Of a DNA stretch of 37,658 nt, positions 32,738 through 37,658 are shown piece after piece (within the stretch, counting starts at the first letter, position 1; every line of letters starts with the position of its first letter). Both the position numbers and the translations under genes were made by a program. Origin of the DNA: an uncultured Acetobacteraceae bacterium (lineage in GTDB: Bacteria > Pseudomonadota > Alphaproteobacteria > Acetobacterales > Acetobacteraceae); the NCBI GenBank assembly GCA_903918195.1, contig CAIXDS010000209.1, positions 1 through 37,658 on the forward strand, given 5' to 3'. The notes under the pieces were generated by a model. It had not been told where the DNA came from. It saw nothing but the letters and a program-made list of their open reading frames with translations, and searched no databases.

Positions 32738-33609
32738 CAGCCGAACCGGCCGGCGATGAAGTTCTGCGTGCGCTTTTGCCTGGGGGCGATGAATATTTTC
32801 TGTGCCGACCCGGATTCGACCATTTCGCCGAGATAGAAGAACGCTACCTGGTCGGCGCAGCGTGCAGCCTGTTGCAGATTGTGCGTAACGAGGGCGATGG
32901 TCACGTGCTGCTTCAGGTCGTCGATCAGATCCTCGATCTTCTGGCTGCTGATCGGATCGAGCGCACTGGTCGGCTCGTCGAGCAGGATCACCTCCGGCTT
33001 GGTCGCGAGGGCGCGGGCGATACAGAGGCGCTGCTGCTGCCCGCCCGACAGATCGCCGGCCGGGGAGAACAGGCGATCCTTCACCTCCGTCCACAGCGCG
33101 GCGCGGGTCAGCGACGCCTCCACACGCGCGGCGGTTTCCGCACGCGAAAGCTTCTCGTGGAGATTTGTCCCGAAGGCGATGTTGCCGTAGATCGACATCG
33201 GGAAGGTTGTCGGTGCCTGGAACACCATCGCGACCCGTTGGCGCAGTCGCTTCACATCGACCTTTGGGCCCAGGATGTCCTGACCGTCCAGCCGCACGTC
33301 ACCGGTTGCGCGCTGGTCAGGATAAAGGTCATAAAGACGGTTTAGCACCCGCAACAGTGTTGACTTGCCGCACCCGGAGGGTCCGATCATGCCGGTCACC
33401 TGCTTCTCCGGTAGCTGCAGCGAGACCCCCTTCAGCGCCCTGGTGCCACCGTAATAGAAATCCAGATTGCTGATGGAGATTTTGGCACGATGCTGGGCGA
33501 CTTCGGTGGGTATCCGCATGTCGCCGGGACCCCGCACCACGCCGGAAGGCGCGGGCACGGCGGTCCTGATGGCCGTTGTGCCTCTGGCCTCGCTGATGGT
33601 CTCGCCCAT
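32737..33609 (-). CDS. pstB: Phosphate ABC transporter ATP-binding protein
   Basis: From ATG 33609 the protein has 290 residues, with an N-terminal extension of about 40 residues before the ATPase fold ([20 protein letters not shown]). It has Walker [11 protein letters not shown]-loop [19 protein letters not shown], signature [19 protein letters not shown], Walker [14 protein letters not shown] and H-loop [19 protein letters not shown], ending [18 protein letters not shown]. The FPMSIYGNI and [12 protein letters not shown] segments are specific to PstB. No pstS, pstC or pstA is in the window, so this lone copy may supply a second Pst system or have another partner. Upstream ATG 33690 is possible but sits in a palindrome. 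AGGA is 12 bases before ATG 33609. It heads the minus-strand operon. Confidence 0.92.
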   Translation of the reverse strand: MGETISEARGTTAIRTAVPAPSGVVRGPGDMRIPTEVAQHRAKISISNLDFYYGGTRALKGVSLQLPEKQVTGMIGPSGCGKSTLLRVLNRLYDLYPDQRATGDVRLDGQDILGPKVDVKRLRQRVAMVFQAPTTFPMSIYGNIAFGTNLHEKLSRAETAARVEASLTRAALWTEVKDRLFSPAGDLSGGQQQRLCIARALATKPEVILLDEPTSALDPISSQKIEDLIDDLKQHVTIALVTHNLQQAARCADQVAFFYLGEMVESGSAQKIFIAPRQKRTQNFIAGRFG

Positions 33610-33684
33610 GGCTGTCCGGGTCCTGCTCTCGGCCGTGCGGTCGTATCGAATGGTCGCGTGGCTTCGAAGCGATTGCGCGCGACG

Positions 33685-33708
33685 GAGCACCGCTGATCAG
33701 CGGTGCTC
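33685..33708. repeat. Perfect 24-base palindrome in the pstB leader
   Basis: GAGCACCGCTGA (33685-33696) is followed immediately by its exact reverse complement TCAGCGGTGCTC (33697-33708). With no spacer it suits a dimeric repressor/activator operator or a short hairpin. It lies 76 bases upstream of the chosen pstB start and about 95 bases downstream of the FixJ-like box. No T-run follows on either strand. Confidence 0.75.
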
Positions 33709-33801
33709 TGGTGTGTTGAGCTGTACGGGCATGACCCGATGGTGGTTGCTGTGCGGTTTTCGAGCCAAATACTAAAGATGGGAACTGCGCCAAGAAAGCC
33801 T

Positions 33802-33814
33802 CGGAATCTACGCA
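33802..33814 (-). promoter_or_regulatory. FixJ-like box, A-variant, upstream of pstB operon
   Basis: The minus strand reads TGCGTAGATTCCG followed by AGGCTTTC. It is identical over 13 bases to the box before the first export operon (8717-8729). It is bracketed by GAACTGCG (33782-33789) and CGCAGTTC (33811-33818), an 8-bp inverted repeat whose right arm overlaps the box. Distance to the pstB ATG is about 190 bases. Confidence 0.68.
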
Positions 33815-34094
33815 GTTCTGGTTCTGCCTTGGCGGCGGCGCGCGTGCTCACGGAGCGGCGTGCTGAACAGCCCATTTGGCCATCCCGATAGGGGTTCTTC
33901 ACCACGTCGCCACTCCAAGAGAGAAGATTAAGGACGCAGGACGCGGACGCAAGCTGCCTCGTTCAAACGCGCGGCCACCGTCCGTGCGCGTGAGTCTCGC
34001 CCGGGTTTTTCGCCCGCCCGTGCAATCCTATTCATCACGGTTGCTGACTGTCCGGACGCATGCCGTTCGGGCAGCCCGTAATTTTAGATCCACA

Positions 34095-34107
34095 TGAGTA
34101 GTTTCCG
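34095..34107 (+). promoter_or_regulatory. FixJ-like box upstream of second HlyD-RbbA operon
   Basis: The sequence TGAGTAGTTTCCG is identical over 13 bases to the sites at 9131 and 16028. It lies 130 bases upstream of the adaptor start. Unlike the others it is followed by AAATGTC rather than a CCTG-type tail. Confidence 0.73.
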
Positions 34108-34237
34108 AAATGTCTGATTTGTGCGGCTTTGAGCTATATTCGACCAAACAGCTGATCTGTCGCTCAGGCGCGGCCAGCAGAGCGGGGAGAGTGCACGCGG
34201 GCACGCCATTCATCACATTGGTTCACGGAGAATTGCG

Positions 34238-35344
34238 ATGTCGACTGACGATAACGTCGATGTCCACGCCGATTGCATCGCGCCCATGCCGGAAACCACC
34301 CGACTCCCCGCCGTCGTGGCACTGCCGTTGGTTTTGCCTGCGACGGAAAAGAAAGGCACCCCGCGGCACTGGCTCAAGCCCGCCCTGCTGCTGCTCGTGC
34401 TGCTGGCCGCGGCGATCGGCGTGGGCACTTGGTGGTTTCGTCCGCCCACCGGTCTGCCGCCGGGCATCGCCTCGGGCAATGGCCGCCTTGAGGCTGACGA
34501 GATCGACATCGACACGAAATTTCCGGGGCGAATCGCCAAACTCTTCGCCGATGAGGGCGACCTGACCACGGCCGGCGAGGTTCTGGCGCTGATGGATACG
34601 CAGGATCTGCAGGCGTCGCTGAAGCAGGACCAGGCGCTGATTCTTCAGGCGGGACAGACGCTCAACGCCGCCAAGTCAGCATTGGCGCAGCAGACGAGCC
34701 AGGTGCTGTATGCGCAGCAGGAGATCGCCCGGACGCAGGCGCTAGTCGGCAAAGGTTTCGCCACGCGCGAGCAACTCGACAATCGCACCCAGGTGCTGGC
34801 CAGCGCCCTGGCGGGGCAGCGCGCCGCCGAATCCGTGATCGGCGAGCAACTGCAGGCACTCCAGGCCGCCACGCACGCGGCCGAGGTGATAGAGGCCAAC
34901 ATCAACAACGACTCTCTCGTGTCCCCGCGGGACGGCCGCATCGAGTACCGCGTCGCCAACGTGGGCGAGGTGCTGGCGGCGGGTGGCAAGGTCTTCACCA
35001 TCCTCGACACCGCTTACGTCTACATGGATATCTATCTTTCGACGCGGTCGGCCGGTCGGATCAAACTCGGGTCCGACGCGCGCATCGTTCTGGATTCCTA
35101 TCCGACCCGCGCCTTCCCGGCCAAAGTCGTGTTCGTGGCTGCGCAGGCGCAGTTCACGCCGAAGACGGTCGAAACCAAGGACGAGCGCGATTTGCTGATG
35201 TTCCGCGTCAGGGTCCGAATCGATTCCGGGCGGGCGCGCGCTCACGCAGCCGAGGTGAGAAGTGGGTTGCCCGGCATGGCCTATGTGCAGACCGATCCAT
35301 TAGTCGCCTGGCCCGCCGCGTTGCAAGGGGATGCGTCGAAATGA
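34238..35344 (+). CDS. HlyD/YhiI-type periplasmic adaptor (second export system)
   Basis: A 368-residue membrane-fusion protein with a 45-residue cytosolic start, one anchor ([20 protein letters not shown]), then [40 protein letters not shown], a coiled-coil hairpin ([20 protein letters not shown]), and the second lipoyl half [20 protein letters not shown]. The C-terminus has [40 protein letters not shown] and [17 protein letters not shown]. It is intact, in contrast to its paralogue at 5829-7223. ATG 34238 has ACGGAG about 8 bases upstream. Its stop overlaps the RbbA-like start (ATGA). No outer-membrane factor is encoded upstream here; one may lie beyond the window or be shared with the NodT-like protein at 7220-8656. 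Confidence 0.93.
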   Translation: MSTDDNVDVHADCIAPMPETTRLPAVVALPLVLPATEKKGTPRHWLKPALLLLVLLAAAIGVGTWWFRPPTGLPPGIASGNGRLEADEIDIDTKFPGRIAKLFADEGDLTTAGEVLALMDTQDLQASLKQDQALILQAGQTLNAAKSALAQQTSQVLYAQQEIARTQALVGKGFATREQLDNRTQVLASALAGQRAAESVIGEQLQALQAATHAAEVIEANINNDSLVSPRDGRIEYRVANVGEVLAAGGKVFTILDTAYVYMDIYLSTRSAGRIKLGSDARIVLDSYPTRAFPAKVVFVAAQAQFTPKTVETKDERDLLMFRVRVRIDSGRARAHAAEVRSGLPGMAYVQTDPLVAWPAALQGDASK

Positions 35345-37658
35345 TCGGCGGCCGTGGCGTGGCCGCGCGCCTGGATGCGGTCACGCAGCGCTACGGCAAG
35401 ACGCTCGCTCTGGACGCCGTCACCCTGGAGCTTCCGGCCGGCTGCATGGTTGGGCTGATCGGGCCGGATGGCGTGGGCAAGTCGTCAGTGCTGAGCCTGA
35501 TGGCCGGCGCCCGGCGCCTCCAGTCCGGAGCCGTGCATGTCCTCGGTGGCGACATGGCGAAGGCCGCCGACCGCGCCGCGCTCTGCCCACGCATCGCCTA
35601 TATGCCGCAGGGCCTGGGGCGGAACCTCTATCCCGATCTCAGCGTCCGGGAGAACATCGCCTTCTTCAGCCGTCTGTTCGGGCAGTCGGCCGCCGAGCGG
35701 GACTGGCGCATCACGGAGTTGCTCGACGCCACGGAACTGGCGCCGTTCGCCGGCCGCCCCGCCAAAAAACTGTCGGGCGGGATGCGCCAAAAGCTCGGCC
35801 TTTGCTGCTCCCTCATCCACGATCCCGATCTGCTGATCCTCGATGAGCCGACGACCGGCGTCGATCCGCTGTCGCGGCGCCAGTTCTGGGAACTGATCGA
35901 TCTGATGCGGTCGCGCCGGCAGGGCATGAGCGTCATCGTCGCGACCGCATACCTGGAAGAGGCCGAGCGGTTCGACTGGCTGATCGCCATGAACGCCGGC
36001 AAGGTGCTGGCCGCCGCATCGCCGGCGGGCCTCAAACGGGAGCACGCGACGGCGACACTGGAGGAAGCGTTCATCGCGCTGCTTCCGGCGGAGCAGCGGC
36101 GTGGCCACGCGGTGCTGCAGGTTCCGCCGCGTGGGGTTGTCCATACCGCTCCGGTGATCGTCGCCCGCGACCTCACCCGCCGGTTCGGCGATTTCATCGC
36201 GGTCGACCAGGTCAGCTTCACGATCGGCCGCGGCGAAATCTTCGGCTTTCTTGGCTCCAACGGCTGCGGCAAAACCACGACTATGAAGATGCTGAGCGGA
36301 TTGTTGCCCGCCAGTTCCGGCGAGGCCCTTCTGTTCGGCCGGCTTGTGGATGCGAGCGACATGGAAACGCGCAAGCGGGTCGGCTACATGTCGCAGTCGT
36401 TCTCGCTGTATACCGAGCTGACCGTCCGGCAGAATCTCGATCTGCACGCGCGGCTTTTTCACCTGCCGTGGAACGGCGCGAAGGCGCGCATCGCCTATCT
36501 GGTCGGACGCTTCGGGCTTGCCGGCTATCTCGACCAGCGCACCCTCGATCTGCCGCTCGGCATCCGTCAGCGGCTGTCGCTGGCCGTCGCTATCGTGCAC
36601 GCGCCGGAGATCCTGATCCTCGACGAGCCCACCTCCGGTGTCGATCCGTTGGAGCGGGACCGGTTCTGGGAACTGCTGATCGACCTGTCGCGCAACCAGG
36701 GCGTGACCATTTTTCTCTCGACCCATTTCATGAACGAAGCCGCCCGCTGCGACCGGATTTCGCTGATGGATGCCGGGCGCGTGCTGGCGACGGATACGCC
36801 GGCGGGACTGGTCAAGGCGCGTGGTGCCGTCACGCTCGAGGACGCGTTCATCGATTACCTGCAAGAGGCGAGAGGGGCGCGGGCGTCGGGGGTGAAGCAA
36901 CCCGTGCGAACCGGCAGCCACCAAGTGCCCGGGAATTTGGCGATAGCGGCGGATCGCAGCCCGCTGGCTGCCCGTTCCTGGTTCAGCCCGGAGCGTTTGC
37001 TCGCCTATTCGATCCGGGAGGGGTTGGAATTGCTGCGCGATCCGATCCGGCTGGGCTTTGGCCTGTTCGGCACCGCCCTGCTGATGCTCGTGTTCGGCTT
37101 CGGCGTCACGACGGATGTCAACAACCTCAGTTTCGCCGTCCTCGATCGTGACCAGACCACCGGGAGCCGCGCCTATCTCGAGGAACTCCGCGGGTCGACG
37201 TATTTTGTCGAAAAGCCGCCGATCGCGGACGCGGCCGATCTGCAGACGCGGCTCAAGAACGGCAGCGTGCAGGCCGGCATTGAAATCCCGCCCGGCTTCG
37301 GCCGGGACATCAAGCGCGGCCGGCCGGTCTGGGTATCGGCGACGCTGGACGGAGCGATGCCGTTCATCGCCCAGACGATTCGCGGCTACCTGCAAGCGAT
37401 GCACGCGCTGTATCTGGTGGACCCGGCGGTGAAGACAACGCTGCCGTCGCCACCGTTGCCGGCCGATATCGAGATCCGGTTCAAATACAATCAGAGCATG
37501 AATAGTTTATATGCGATGGTTCCAGCCAACATATCGTTATTTCTGGCGTTATTCCCGGCAATTTTGATGGCGCTTGCCGTCGTGCGGGAAAAGGAACTCG
37601 GCTCCATCACGAATCTATATGTTACGCCCGTGACGCGCATCGAATTCCTGGTCGGCAA
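35341..37658 (+). CDS. RbbA/YhiH-like ABC transporter ATPase-permease (partial, 3' end outside window)
   Basis: The frame is open from ATG 35341 to the window end (772 codons). NBD1 has Walker [10 protein letters not shown] (41-49), signature [20 protein letters not shown] and [23 protein letters not shown]2 has [20 protein letters not shown], the non-canonical signature [20 protein letters not shown] and [19 protein letters not shown]. The permease begins with [20 protein letters not shown] and [19 protein letters not shown], reaching [20 protein letters not shown] at the edge, the same point as about residue 810 of the first copy. It is strongly similar to 3025-5826 throughout. A YhhJ-like permease is expected just beyond the window. 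With the overlapping adaptor it forms the second export system, transcribed in the opposite direction to the first. Confidence 0.93.
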   Translation, partial: MIGGRGVAARLDAVTQRYGKTLALDAVTLELPAGCMVGLIGPDGVGKSSVLSLMAGARRLQSGAVHVLGGDMAKAADRAALCPRIAYMPQGLGRNLYPDLSVRENIAFFSRLFGQSAAERDWRITELLDATELAPFAGRPAKKLSGGMRQKLGLCCSLIHDPDLLILDEPTTGVDPLSRRQFWELIDLMRSRRQGMSVIVATAYLEEAERFDWLIAMNAGKVLAAASPAGLKREHATATLEEAFIALLPAEQRRGHAVLQVPPRGVVHTAPVIVARDLTRRFGDFIAVDQVSFTIGRGEIFGFLGSNGCGKTTTMKMLSGLLPASSGEALLFGRLVDASDMETRKRVGYMSQSFSLYTELTVRQNLDLHARLFHLPWNGAKARIAYLVGRFGLAGYLDQRTLDLPLGIRQRLSLAVAIVHAPEILILDEPTSGVDPLERDRFWELLIDLSRNQGVTIFLSTHFMNEAARCDRISLMDAGRVLATDTPAGLVKARGAVTLEDAFIDYLQEARGARASGVKQPVRTGSHQVPGNLAIAADRSPLAARSWFSPERLLAYSIREGLELLRDPIRLGFGLFGTALLMLVFGFGVTTDVNNLSFAVLDRDQTTGSRAYLEELRGSTYFVEKPPIADAADLQTRLKNGSVQAGIEIPPGFGRDIKRGRPVWVSATLDGAMPFIAQTIRGYLQAMHALYLVDPAVKTTLPSPPLPADIEIRFKYNQSMNSLYAMVPANISLFLALFPAILMALAVVREKELGSITNLYVTPVTRIEFLVG

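Larger units (their letters stand above)
33610..34237. other. Divergent intergenic region between pstB operon and second export operon
   Basis: This 628-base region has no convincing gene. It contains a perfect 24-base palindrome (33685-33708), a minus-oriented A-variant FixJ-like box (33802-33814) lying inside an 8-bp inverted repeat (33782-33818), and a plus-oriented box (34095-34107). The stretch 33830-34090 is unassigned. Confidence 0.6.

Noticed and set aside
35485..37404. Long minus-strand open frame (639 codons)
   Set aside because: It lies opposite the clear RbbA-like ATPase motifs and gives compositionally biased sequence; GC-rich DNA often leaves the antisense frame open.
1..37658. 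FNR/FixK-type TTGAT-N4-ATCAA sites, tRNA genes, CRISPR arrays, phage genes
   Set aside because: None seen by eye in intergenic DNA on either strand; a weak site could be missed without a computed scan.

Overview
The window is GC-rich chromosomal DNA from an alphaproteobacterium. The IS1380-type transposase fragment, the GC-rich codon use and the gene set fit Rhodospirillales/Acetobacteraceae, but the sequence gives no species name. It is metabolic and transport DNA. I saw no rRNA, tRNA, CRISPR array, phage or complete insertion sequence.

Layout. 1-1.9 kb is decaying DNA: the 5' part of an aldehyde dehydrogenase gene cut by the window edge, a broken zinc alcohol dehydrogenase and an IS1380 transposase fragment. 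1.9-8.7 kb (minus strand) is a four-part export operon: NodT/TolC-type outer-membrane lipoprotein, HlyD-type adaptor split by an in-frame TGA, RbbA-like double-ATPase/permease and YhhJ-like permease. 9.2-13.2 kb (plus) holds a VIT1/CCC1-type metal transporter and a MacA/FtsX-permease/LolD-like ATPase set. 13.2-15.8 kb (minus) holds a MaoC-phosphotransacetylase fusion and acetate kinase. 16.1-23.6 kb (plus) is a four-gene operon with 4-base overlaps: MFS carrier, GltD-like Fe-S flavoprotein, pyruvate:ferredoxin oxidoreductase and a dihydroorotate-dehydrogenase-like protein. 24.2-28.0 kb (plus) encodes a DUF1269-like membrane protein, an oleate hydratase, a 75-residue protein and an old-yellow-enzyme reductase. 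28.2-33.6 kb (minus) encodes PstB, a P-type-ATPase tail, a second VIT1 protein, a 631-residue protein with a PhoU/DUF47-like C-terminus, and a short PPDK-like protein with an in-frame TAG. 34.2 kb to the end (plus) is a second HlyD/RbbA-type export operon, cut by the window edge.

The unifying signal is a repeated intergenic element, TGMGTAGWTTCCG, often followed by a CCTG-like tail. Seven good copies lie upstream of nearly every operon, including three divergent pairs. It resembles the FixJ~P site of rhizobial fixK promoters (GTAAGTAGTTTCC-like). I therefore read the window as a low-oxygen island under a FixJ/NarL-family regulator. PFOR would make acetyl-CoA and reduced ferredoxin, the phosphotransacetylase fusion and AckA would turn acetyl-CoA into acetate and ATP, and OYE and oleate hydratase would act on unsaturated substrates. 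Metal (VIT1), phosphate-linked (PstB, PhoU-like) and ABC-export functions would be co-induced. The motif is seen in the sequence; the oxygen link and the identity of the regulator are inference.

A second theme is paralogy: two RbbA-type systems point outward at the ends and two VIT1 genes (about 80% identical by eye) point inward, giving a quasi-palindromic gene order.
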